The notes under the pieces: model-generated
The model's input: the letters and a program-made list of their open reading frames with translations, nothing else
What the model was told of the DNA's origin: nothing
Database searches by the model: none
Part shown: positions 1-5,052 of the stretch, piece by piece
How positions within the stretch are numbered: position 1 is the stretch's first letter
How the letters are laid out: each line of letters begins with the position of its first letter
DNA from: DHVE2 group archaeon
GTDB lineage: Archaea; Thermoplasmatota; Thermoplasmata; Thermoplasmatales; Aciduliprofundaceae
DNA length: 5,052 nt
Assembly (NCBI GenBank): GCA_015520985.1
Contig: WAOY01000195.1
Coordinates: 1 to 5,052, forward strand
Reading direction: 5' to 3'
Position numbers and translations under genes: made by a program

Positions 1-558
1 GCCGTCCCCCACTCCGTCCTTCGCAGGGATATCGCTCATCTCCTCCCAGGAATTCGTCTCGATGTCGTACCTTGCAAAATTACGCAGTGGGGAATTCTCG
101 TAGAACTCCCCCTGCAGGGCGTATATGTACCTCCCGCCAGTCCACGCCAGCGAGGCGCCATCGTCCGTGCCGGGCCAGTCAGGATATGTCAGGTTCTCCC
201 ATGAATCCGAGGTGGGGTCGTATCTGGCGAATACCCCGTAATCCCCGGGGTCGTAGCTTCCCGTGTAGTGCGCCCTGCCTATGAACGCGTATATCCTGTG
301 GTCGTAGCCAGAATAGACAATCGCGTCCCCCGCACCCTGCACGTGCGGGGTGTCCGCAAGGCGTGTCCAGGAATCCGTGGTTATGTTGTACCTGTAGAAT
401 TGCACCCGGTCGGCGCCGTCGGCGTAGGCGCTCCCCGTCAGAACGTAGAAATTCCCGTTGTAGTCGTAGGCCATCGATAAACCATTCTTGAAAGTTCCCG
501 CCGGGGGAAGCGACGCCGAGAGATCTTCCCAGGAATCCCCGAGGACGTCGTACCTGGC
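1..558 (-). repeat. Four tandem kelch-like blade repeats (protein level)
   Basis: Four units begin at residues 86, 140, 196 and 247 of the exported protein. They read ARYDVLGDSW, YRYNITTDSW, ARYDPTSDSW and ARYDIETNSW at their most conserved part. On the plus strand the same core shows as degenerate copies of a CCCAGGAATC-like string followed by a GTCGTACCT-like string, near 47-72, 202-233, 367-393 and 527-556. Linkers between the cores are diverged, so these are old repeats and not recent duplications. More units probably lie beyond the left edge, because a kelch propeller normally has five to seven blades. Confidence 0.8.
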
Positions 559-813
559 GAACACGGGGCTGGAAGTGGCTTTGTACTCTTTAAGGACATA
601 CACGTATTTTCCGTCGCTTGCCACGCATTCACCATAGCCACCGGTGAAGGAGGTGTTCGTCACACCGCTCCATGACGCGTACTTTACCCAGGCAAATCCC
701 TCGCCCCCCGATTCAGCCGGCGTGCTGGTTTCACCGGGGAGGGAGAAAACGAGGGCGAGGTCAAAGACCAGGGCGAAAATTAGGAGGGATGCTATGAGGA
801 CAGTATATTTCAT
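1..813 (-). CDS. Exported kelch-like beta-propeller protein, C-terminus cut by window edge
   Basis: From the ATG at 813 the minus frame stays open for 271 codons to base 1, so the C-terminus is missing. Residues 4-23 are strongly hydrophobic after a Lys at position 2. They are followed by a Pro/Gly/Ser/Thr/Glu-rich linker (25-38), which fits a signal peptide or an N-terminal membrane anchor. Asp18 inside the hydrophobic stretch is unusual. From residue 86 a unit recurs with the pattern aromatic/Ala-R-Y-(D/N)-x3-(D/N)-S-W-x2-(L/M), at about 86, 140, 196 and 247. Each is followed by a Gly-rich turn and a strand such as KYVYVL, NFYVLTG, RIYAFIG or RYIYALQG. A period of 51-56 residues fits kelch-type propeller blades. 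An extracellular binding or adhesive role is inferred; no ligand or enzyme motif is seen. A GTG six codons upstream (831) is an alternative start, but the TATA-like box at 837-843 favours the ATG. It is divergent from the aIF1A operon. Confidence 0.85.
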   Translation of the reverse strand, partial: MKYTVLIASLLIFALVFDLALVFSLPGETSTPAESGGEGFAWVKYASWSGVTNTSFTGGYGECVASDGKYVYVLKEYKATSSPVFARYDVLGDSWEDLSASLPPAGTFKNGLSMAYDYNGNFYVLTGSAYADGADRVQFYRYNITTDSWTRLADTPHVQGAGDAIVYSGYDHRIYAFIGRAHYTGSYDPGDYGVFARYDPTSDSWENLTYPDWPGTDDGASLAWTGGRYIYALQGEFYENSPLRNFARYDIETNSWEEMSDIPAKDGVGDG

Positions 814-836
814 CCTGTTAGTATCTTTCACTTCCC

Positions 837-843
837 TATTAAA
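837..843 (-). promoter_or_regulatory. TATA-like box for the kelch-like gene
   Basis: The minus strand reads TTTAATA here, starting 30 bases upstream of the ATG at 813. Archaeal transcription usually starts about 22-27 bases after the TATA box. That places the start at or within a few bases of the ATG and implies a leaderless mRNA. No clear Shine-Dalgarno stands at a normal distance before this ATG, which agrees. Confidence 0.5.
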
Positions 844-869
844 CGTTTCCCCGTCCAGCTCTGCGATAA

Positions 870-878
870 TTTAATATA
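870..878 (+). promoter_or_regulatory. TATA box for the aIF1A operon, leaderless start
   Basis: TTTAATATA lies 32 bases upstream of the ATG at 902, preceded by the purine-containing GCGATAA, which could serve as a BRE. The expected transcription start falls at about 900-902, so the mRNA would begin at the ATG. A GTG at 884 in the same frame would lie upstream of this transcription start and so could not be used from this promoter. Confidence 0.6.
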
Positions 879-901
879 CGGGCGTGGCAATACGCACAGC
901 A

Positions 902-1219
902 ATGCCCGAGGAAGAAGAGGAAATTATAAGGGTGCCGCTGCCCGACCCGAACAAGGGGGAAATGTTCGCCATAGTGGACAAGATACTGGGCGGAGGGCGC
1001 ATGATGGTGATGTGCGCCGACGGAAAATCGAGGATGGCGCGCATACCCGGCAAGATAAAGAGGAGGATGTGGATCCGGGAAGGCGATCTCATCGTAATTC
1101 GCCCCTGGGAGTTCCAGGACGAGAAGGCGGACGTGGTGTACCGCTACACCCGCAACCAGGCGGCTCATCTCAGCAAGAGCAAGAAATTACCTGAAATCCT
1201 GGATGTGTTCGGGAGATGA
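902..1219 (+). CDS. eif1a: Translation initiation factor aIF1A
   Basis: The product is a 105-residue archaeal homologue of eIF1A/bacterial IF1. It binds the small ribosomal subunit at the A site and supports start-codon selection. An acidic N-terminus (MPEEEEEIIRV) leads into an S1/OB fold at about residues 20-82. That fold carries the family signatures MCADGKSRMARIPGKIK (37-53), W57-I-R-E-G-D and the RPWEFQ segment, and ends in VVYRYT. The C-terminal tail (84-105) is short, basic and then helical, as usual in archaea. The length is normal for the family. The start is set at ATG 902 and not GTG 884, because the TATA box at 870-878 makes the ATG the first codon of the message and the homologues begin with a similar acidic stretch. 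The stop overlaps the RIO1 ATG by four bases (ATGA). Confidence 0.95.
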   Translation: MPEEEEEIIRVPLPDPNKGEMFAIVDKILGGGRMMVMCADGKSRMARIPGKIKRRMWIREGDLIVIRPWEFQDEKADVVYRYTRNQAAHLSKSKKLPEILDVFGR

Positions 1220-1977
1220 GGGAAGGGGACTTTGAGGAAACTCTGGACCGCTTCTTGTTCTATCGTGAGAAGAAGGAGAAGGGAGAGGAGGACAAGAAGA
1301 CCTACGGCGACGTTTTCGATAAGCGTACCCTTCTCGCGTTTTACAAGATTCTAAAGAGGAGCGTTGAGTACGTTGAGTTCCCCATATCCACGGGAAAGGA
1401 GGCGGTGGTGTTTCGCGCAGTTGGGAAGGACGGTAGGTACCTCGCCGTAAAGACTTACCTGCTCACCCGGCTCAACTACAAGGGTCTTTCGAGATTCATA
1501 GACGGAGACGACAGGTTTGCGAACGTGCACAAGACGAAGGCGAACATAATCTTCATCTGGGCCCGCAAGGAGTACAGGAATCTTGCGACATTCGCGGATC
1601 ATGGGGTGAGGGTTCCCAAGCCCGTGGACCTGTGGAGGAACATAATCGTGATGGAGTACATAGGCGACGAGACCCGTCCGGCACCTCTCATGAAGGAGGT
1701 GATGGAAAGCCTTAAAAAAGATGTGATATATGACATCCTGGCCGAGATGAAGAAGATGCTCAAAGCTGGATTAATTCATGGAGACCTGAGCGAGTACAAC
1801 ATCCTGATATGGGACGATGTGCCCTGGATAATCGACGTGGGCCAGGCGGTACCCGTGAATCATCCCCTCTCCACGCAACTCCTGGCAAGGGATGTTCGCA
1901 ACTTCGTTAATCTTGCCTCGAAGTTCGGCGTGAAGTTCACCCCCGAAGAGGTCCTCCGCGAGCTGGAGGTGATGTGA
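1216..1977 (+). CDS. rio1: RIO1-family atypical serine protein kinase/ATPase
   Basis: The product has 253 residues, a typical size for an archaeal RIO1. The visible kinase elements run in order. The RIO ATP-binding loop STGKEAVVF is at 58-66. The catalytic Lys79 sits in AVKTY. The RIO1 hallmark WARKEYRNL is at 115-123 and the hinge VMEYIGD at 145-151. The catalytic loop HGDLSEYN (188-195) holds Asp190 and Asn195. The metal-binding IDVGQ (206-210) holds Asp207. All key residues are present, so the enzyme should be active. RIO1 proteins act in late maturation of the small ribosomal subunit and its rRNA; the archaeal role is inferred from that family. The HGDLSEYN and IDVGQAV combination and the missing N-terminal winged helix exclude RIO2. 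The start overlaps the aIF1A stop in an ATGA junction, which implies translational coupling. Confidence 0.95.
   Translation: MREGDFEETLDRFLFYREKKEKGEEDKKTYGDVFDKRTLLAFYKILKRSVEYVEFPISTGKEAVVFRAVGKDGRYLAVKTYLLTRLNYKGLSRFIDGDDRFANVHKTKANIIFIWARKEYRNLATFADHGVRVPKPVDLWRNIIVMEYIGDETRPAPLMKEVMESLKKDVIYDILAEMKKMLKAGLIHGDLSEYNILIWDDVPWIIDVGQAVPVNHPLSTQLLARDVRNFVNLASKFGVKFTPEEVLRELEVM
1965..1972 (+). promoter_or_regulatory. Strong Shine-Dalgarno for the KH-domain gene
   Basis: GGAGGTGA lies inside the last codons of RIO1 and matches the complement of the archaeal 16S 3' end. It sits four bases before the ATG at 1977 but only one base before the GTG at 1974, so it favours the ATG as the true start. 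Confidence 0.7.
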
Positions 1978-2525
1978 TGCTCTACGTTAAGATACCCAAG
2001 TCGAGGATCGGCACCCTGATAGGGAAGAACGGCGAGACGAAGAAGAAGGTTGAAGATCTCACAGGAGTGAAGATGCGCATAGATTCCCGCTACGGAGACG
2101 TGACGATAGACGATAGGAATGCGGATGCTTTCATGGCGATGAAGGCGAAGGCGTTCGTGGAAGCCGTGGGGGACGGATTCTCCCCGGAGAAGGCCTGGAG
2201 GATATTCCGCGAAGACGTGTACTTTGAGGAGATTGACATCAAGGAGTTCGTGGGGAAGAAGGAGAACAGGATAAGGGTTCTGAAGGGGAGGATAATTGGG
2301 AAGGACGGAAAGACCAGGAGGATCATAGAGGAACTCAGCGGCGCAGACATATCACTGTACGGGAACACCGTGGCCATCATCGGCGAGTACTATCAGCTGG
2401 AGACTGCGAAGAGGGCCATAGAGATGCTTCTGCGCGGGAGCAAGCACGCGACGATTTACAGCTTCCTGGAGAAGAGGAGAAGGGACATGAAGTACCTGCC
2501 CTTCGAGTACTACTACCTCCAGTAG
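1977..2525 (+). CDS. Archaeal two-KH-domain RNA-binding protein (Dim2/Pno1/Krr1-like)
   Basis: The product has 182 residues and two KH RNA-binding modules. KH1 opens with VKIPKSRIGTLIGKNGETKK and has its GxxG loop, GKNG, at 16-19. KH2 follows RVLKGRIIGKDGKTRR with GKDG at 108-111 and continues through TVAIIGEYYQLETAKRAIE. The C-terminal tail, rich in Lys, Arg and aromatic residues (about 155-182, ending PFEYYYLQ), is typical of this universal archaeal family. Eukaryotic Dim2/Pno1 and Krr1 act on pre-18S rRNA in small-subunit assembly. A matching archaeal role is inferred and is supported by the place directly after RIO1. The start is ATG 1977, in a TGATG overlap with the RIO1 stop and preceded by a perfect SD; a GTG one codon upstream is less likely. 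Confidence 0.93.
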   Translation: MLYVKIPKSRIGTLIGKNGETKKKVEDLTGVKMRIDSRYGDVTIDDRNADAFMAMKAKAFVEAVGDGFSPEKAWRIFREDVYFEEIDIKEFVGKKENRIRVLKGRIIGKDGKTRRIIEELSGADISLYGNTVAIIGEYYQLETAKRAIEMLLRGSKHATIYSFLEKRRRDMKYLPFEYYYLQ

Positions 2526-2540
2526 CGCAAGGGATGCGGA

Positions 2541-3761
2541 TTGCCCCTCAACAATTTCCTCCTGTCTCTTCTACTTCTCATCCTTCTGGCCCGGTTCTTG
2601 GGGATACTGTTCACGAAATATAACTTTCAGAGCCTCGTTGGCGAGGTTCTGGGCGGAGTCATCCTGAGCCCACTCGTCCTCGGGCTCCTAGTTCCAAACG
2701 ATACCCTCAAGATATTCAGCCAGTTCGGCATCATAATGCTCATGCTCCTCTCCGGGCTTCTAACAGATTTCCACGCCTTCGAGGAGAACAAGTTCAAGAG
2801 TATCGTGGTGGGCCTTCTTGGCGTGGTTTTCTCCATGGCCCTGATATTCTCCACGATGTTCCTCCTGGGGTTCCCCTGGATAACATCGCTGTTCATAAGC
2901 GTGATCCTCTCCAACACCGCCGTGGAGGTGTGCGCAAGGCTCCTCATGAGGAAGAGCGTGAGCAAGAGGATACACGCGATAATCATGGGTGCCAGTTTCG
3001 TGGATGACATAATCGCCGTGTTCCTGATCGGCGTTGTTGGTTCCATAGCCCTCGGAGAGGAGGTAACCATCGGGCGCCTGGTTTATATATCCTCCCTCGT
3101 GATACTTTTCATCTCAATCTCCCTTGTCCTGCTCCCATATTTCCTGGAGAGGTACAGGGTCATTGACCACCTCATCGGCACCGGGCCCCAGAGGGAGAAG
3201 ATACTGCTAACTTTCACCATCCTCCTCGCCATACTGTTCGCAGTCATCGCCGAGTATGCAGGGCTCCAGGGGATAATTGGAGCTTACATTGCAGGGCTCA
3301 TTATTGGAAAGTGGGGCTCCAAGGTGGGTCCCCTGCTCAGGAGGCGCGTGGCCTACGAGGATTTGGTGGATGATATCGAGCCCATTTCCCACGCGCTCTT
3401 CACACCCCTCTTCTTCGGTTTCGTGGGACTTCAACTTGGTTCGATTCTGACCACACTCACCTTTGGCTGGTTCGTCGTTGTTCTGGTGCTCCTCCTCTCA
3501 CTCATGGCCCTTCTGGGCAAGTTCCTGGGGTGCGGCATCGGCGCCGTGCTTTGCAAGGTGCCCCGGGTGGAGGCGGGGTACATCGGAATCGCCATGGGTG
3601 GCCGCGGAGCCCTCGAGCTGATTCTCCTGAGCATAGCCTACGACAGGGGCATAATAAATGGGGAGGTGTTCGCCTCGGTTATCATAGTGACCCTAGTTAC
3701 GGTAATAATGACTCCCCTCCTCCTGACCCTCTACGAGAGGAAGTTCAGGGCTTCCCTCTAG
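2541..3761 (+). CDS. CPA2-type cation/proton antiporter (Na+/H+ exchanger family)
   Basis: This is a 406-residue polytopic membrane protein with roughly twelve hydrophobic segments spread from residue 5 to 396. The family features are as follows. LVGEVLGGVILSPLVLG (32-48) is followed by a TM segment carrying SNTAVEVCARLL (124-135). The ion-binding Asp pair is in ASFVDDIIAV (D155, D156). GAYIAGLIIGKW (247-258), FTPLFFGFVGLQLG (287-300), Lys327 in LLGKFLG, and GGRGALELILLS (353-364) come next. The Asp-Asp pair and the membrane lysine suggest an electrogenic exchanger that swaps Na+ or K+ for protons; ion choice cannot be read from sequence. No TrkA-N/RCK domain follows the membrane part. The start is TTG 2541, because the frame has no ATG or GTG between the preceding stop and this codon, and GGGAT lies ahead of it at SD distance. 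It lies 15 bases after the KH gene and is probably co-transcribed. Confidence 0.92.
   Translation: MPLNNFLLSLLLLILLARFLGILFTKYNFQSLVGEVLGGVILSPLVLGLLVPNDTLKIFSQFGIIMLMLLSGLLTDFHAFEENKFKSIVVGLLGVVFSMALIFSTMFLLGFPWITSLFISVILSNTAVEVCARLLMRKSVSKRIHAIIMGASFVDDIIAVFLIGVVGSIALGEEVTIGRLVYISSLVILFISISLVLLPYFLERYRVIDHLIGTGPQREKILLTFTILLAILFAVIAEYAGLQGIIGAYIAGLIIGKWGSKVGPLLRRRVAYEDLVDDIEPISHALFTPLFFGFVGLQLGSILTTLTFGWFVVVLVLLLSLMALLGKFLGCGIGAVLCKVPRVEAGYIGIAMGGRGALELILLSIAYDRGIINGEVFASVIIVTLVTVIMTPLLLTLYERKFRASL
3745..3761. other. Tail-to-tail overlap of antiporter and DUF99 genes
   Basis: The antiporter ends with TAG at 3759-3761 on the plus strand, and DUF99 ends with TGA at 3747-3745 on the minus strand. 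The last coding bases of both are therefore shared. No spacer, hairpin or T-tract separates the operons, so each transcript must terminate inside the other's coding region. Confidence 0.9.
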
Positions 3762-4314
3762 ATTCCCCGAAGTGCAACGCCGAGGCCACGAGGTGTGCAA
3801 TCCTTATGGGCTCTGGCATGGTGCCCCTTATTGTGGTCTTCGCTATGATCTCTCTCGCCTCATCCATGGTGATTCCGACCCTCTGGATATATATGATCCC
3901 TCCCCCGTTCTCCAGGGGTTCAACGGGGAACTTGGTGATAAGGGCCATCCTCGTCCCGTGATCCGGGAAGTGCTTTTCCAGCGCCTCTCTTATCTTCTCT
4001 ATGTCTGGATTCCTGCGCGATACCGTGATTACCGCCCTCCCGGTTTCCCTGTGAAGCCTCTCCAGGTCAACTATGTTGAACCCGCCCAGGGTTATGCCCT
4101 GAATCATTATTACGCGTATGTCCCGGGAGTACTTGCTCTCCACCATGGATATTATGGCGTCTGTGGCATCGGTGCCATCTATGGTGATTTCCCTCAGCAA
4201 AAACCCGTCTATGTATCCGGAGAGGCGCATCACCACTCCCACGACTTTTACCGTACCCCGGGTATGGGGCTCGAAATGCGAATCATCCACCCCCAGCACC
4301 CTAACGTCCTTCAT
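3745..4314 (-). CDS. DUF99 family protein (predicted endonuclease V-like nuclease)
   Basis: The product has 189 residues, the normal length for the family. The recognisable parts, in order, are as follows. The N-terminal strand RVLGVDDSHF (5-14) has an Asp pair D10-D11. A second strand leads into VIMIQGITLGGFNIVD (68-83). The C-terminal block PIRIAHLVASALHFGESRGK (169-188) is the strongest family signature. DUF99 proteins are widespread in archaea and are described as having an endonuclease V-like RNase H fold. D10/D11 would then be metal-ligand candidates, and a role in cutting damaged or deaminated nucleic acid is possible. This function is inferred from the family and is not shown here. 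The ATG at 4314 overlaps the Pth2 stop in an ATGA junction. The frame extends farther upstream, but that part lies within the Pth2 gene and is not family-like. Confidence 0.88.
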   Translation of the reverse strand: MKDVRVLGVDDSHFEPHTRGTVKVVGVVMRLSGYIDGFLLREITIDGTDATDAIISMVESKYSRDIRVIMIQGITLGGFNIVDLERLHRETGRAVITVSRRNPDIEKIREALEKHFPDHGTRMALITKFPVEPLENGGGIIYIQRVGITMDEAREIIAKTTIRGTMPEPIRIAHLVASALHFGESRGKP

Positions 4315-4664
4315 AGCAACGGCAGACTCCCGGTCACTTTGTTCACGGTCTCCTCCGGTCCTGGCCCTATACCCACGCATGTCACCGTGCCCGGCGGGAC
4401 CTCGGTGAGGCCTGCATCTCGTATTATCGCCGTTGTGAGCCCGAGGTTGCGGGCTTTGAAGTCCAACTCGTACAATTCCTGCAGGCTCTTCACCTTCACA
4501 ACTACCTTCTTCTGCCCCTCGCGGAGCCACTCCTTAAGGTATGGGCTCTTCGCCTTCTCCGCTTTAAGCGTGCACTCAACCGCGGCGTGGGCCACCTGCA
4601 CCGCGATCTTCCCGCACGATAGGTTGAGGTCACTCCTGATGACTATCACCATCTTATTCTTCAT
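4311..4664 (-). CDS. pth2: Peptidyl-tRNA hydrolase, type 2 (Pth2)
   Basis: The product is a 117-residue cytoplasmic enzyme. It cleaves the ester bond of peptidyl-tRNAs dropped by ribosomes and so frees the tRNA for reuse. The family signatures are all present: KMVIVIRSDL (4-13), GKIAVQVAHAA (18-28) with Lys19, W46LREGQKKVVVKV (46-58), and IRDAGLTEVPPGTVT (81-95) with Asp83. The C-terminal GP-rich turn is followed by KVTGSLPLL. This is the archaeal/eukaryotic type, unrelated to bacterial Pth. Three starts are possible: GTG 4673, ATG 4664 and ATG 4652. ATG 4664 is chosen because homologues begin MK(x)MV and a GGTG stands six bases ahead. With it the gene overlaps the upstream membrane-protein gene by 11 bases; with 4652 there would be one spacer base. 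Confidence 0.93.
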   Translation of the reverse strand: MKNKMVIVIRSDLNLSCGKIAVQVAHAAVECTLKAEKAKSPYLKEWLREGQKKVVVKVKSLQELYELDFKARNLGLTTAIIRDAGLTEVPPGTVTCVGIGPGPEETVNKVTGSLPLL

Positions 4665-5043
4665 CCACCACACCCTTCATCTTATCGATTTTCTCGTCCA
4701 GCGCGCGTATTTCTTTGAGGACCTTCTTCCGCTCTTCCTCCCACTTCTCCCTGCTCTTGCTCTTTGGATTTATGCGAATTAACCGCTCCAGTTCGCCGAG
4801 TTTCTTCACGAGGCGCTTTCGCTCGCGGAGCATCTCGTCCAGGAGGATTATCATGTCGTGCCTGTCCTCCTTCTCCAGTCCCATGAACTTGCGAATCGTC
4901 GGGTATCCCCCGCGTAGGAACCCGATTATGAAGAAGAGGATACTCAGATTTACCAGCGCGGCCCAGATGTACACCGCGTAGAAGAGGGCAAGGTACCCGA
5001 GCACGTAGCCCGTGAGGATCGAAATCACTATGCTCATCCCCAT
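4654..5043 (-). CDS. Small two-TM membrane protein with cytoplasmic coiled coil, family not recognised
   Basis: At least 129 residues are visible. Two hydrophobic segments, about 3-23 and 26-43, lie at the N-terminus. They are followed by FLRGGYPTIRKF and a highly charged helical tail (58-124) rich in Lys, Arg and Glu with spaced Leu/Ile/Met, which fits a coiled coil. The Arg/Lys after the second segment suggests that the tail is cytoplasmic. The frame stays open to the right edge (GLG precedes the first Met), so the gene may begin outside the window; ATG 5043 and ATG 5037 are internal candidates. The Gly-rich first segment (SILTGYVLGYL) loosely recalls AtpI/AtpZ-like proteins, but the match is too weak to name. 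It is not DUF106/EMC3-like by eye. The stop overlaps the Pth2 start region, so it is probably the upstream gene of the Pth2-DUF99 operon. Confidence 0.75.
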   Translation of the reverse strand: MGMSIVISILTGYVLGYLALFYAVYIWAALVNLSILFFIIGFLRGGYPTIRKFMGLEKEDRHDMIILLDEMLRERKRLVKKLGELERLIRINPKSKSREKWEEERKKVLKEIRALDEKIDKMKGVVDEE

Positions 5044-5052
5044 CCCGAGTCC

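Noticed and set aside
72..874. Several 70-76 codon plus-strand frames opposite the kelch-like gene
   Set aside because: The minus-strand frame is continuous and repeat-structured. The plus-strand frames overlap one another in different phases, with no RBS or motifs.
884..901. GTG 884 as the aIF1A start, adding six residues
   Set aside because: It lies only six bases after the TATA box, upstream of the expected transcription start. ATG 902 gives a normal family N-terminus.
839..1168. 109-codon minus-strand frame opposite aIF1A
   Set aside because: It is antisense to the conserved OB fold. The His/Pro-rich product looks like a complement artefact, and it overlaps the promoter region.
2627..3070. 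147-codon minus-strand frame inside the antiporter gene
   Set aside because: It is fully antisense to conserved transmembrane segments including the Asp-Asp motif. The product has no motif and there is no promoter.
4315..4530. 72-residue N-terminal extension of DUF99
   Set aside because: The extension is an out-of-frame reading of Pth2, Arg/Gly-rich and without family similarity. The ATGA junction at 4311-4314 gives the normal DUF99 length.
3772..4782. Open 336-codon plus-strand frame with an ATG
   Set aside because: It lies antisense across DUF99, Pth2 and the membrane-protein gene, all of which have clear family motifs or sensible topology. Its product is rich in His, Pro, Tyr and Leu with no recognisable motif, as expected for a shadow frame in GC-rich coding DNA.
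4654..5043. DUF106/EMC3-like insertase assignment for the small membrane protein
   Set aside because: It is shorter than that family, and the expected cytoplasmic segment followed by further TM helices is absent; only N-terminal TMs and a C-terminal charged helix are seen.

Overview
The window looks like a piece of an archaeal chromosome. It carries aIF1A, an archaeal-type RIO1 kinase, a two-KH-domain Dim2/Krr1-like protein, the archaeal/eukaryotic type 2 peptidyl-tRNA hydrolase and a DUF99 protein. TATA boxes lie about 30 bases upstream of two start codons, which fits leaderless archaeal mRNAs. The gene set points to a euryarchaeal or Thermoplasmata-like lineage. That is inferred from gene content and leaderless starts, and no species can be named. 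AGG (Arg) and ATA (Ile) codons are frequent in every gene, so none stands out by composition.

Layout. (1) Positions 1-813, minus strand: an exported or membrane-anchored beta-propeller (kelch-like) protein whose C-terminus runs off the left edge. (2) Positions 814-901: a short divergent promoter region with one TATA-like box for each direction. (3) Positions 902-3761, plus strand: a tight cluster of aIF1A, RIO1, a KH-domain protein and a CPA2-type cation/proton antiporter. The first three overlap by 4 and 1 bases, and the antiporter follows after 15 bases with a TTG start. (4) Positions 3745-5052, minus strand: a second cluster, read from the right edge inward. It contains a small membrane/coiled-coil protein of unknown family, Pth2 and DUF99, also joined by overlaps. 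The two clusters meet tail to tail, and the antiporter and DUF99 reading frames overlap by 17 bases.

Function. aIF1A, RIO1 and the KH protein all act on the small ribosomal subunit: initiation, late 40S/30S-type maturation and pre-rRNA binding. Their coupling is a known archaeal theme. Pth2 recycles peptidyl-tRNAs. DUF99 is a predicted nucleic-acid endonuclease related to endonuclease V. The antiporter handles ion and pH homeostasis and has no obvious link to its operon partners.

No RNA genes, mobile elements, CRISPR arrays or long non-coding stretches are seen; the longest non-coding gap is 88 bases. No convincing new system is visible. The least explained items are the membrane/coiled-coil protein coupled to Pth2-DUF99 and the partial exported propeller.
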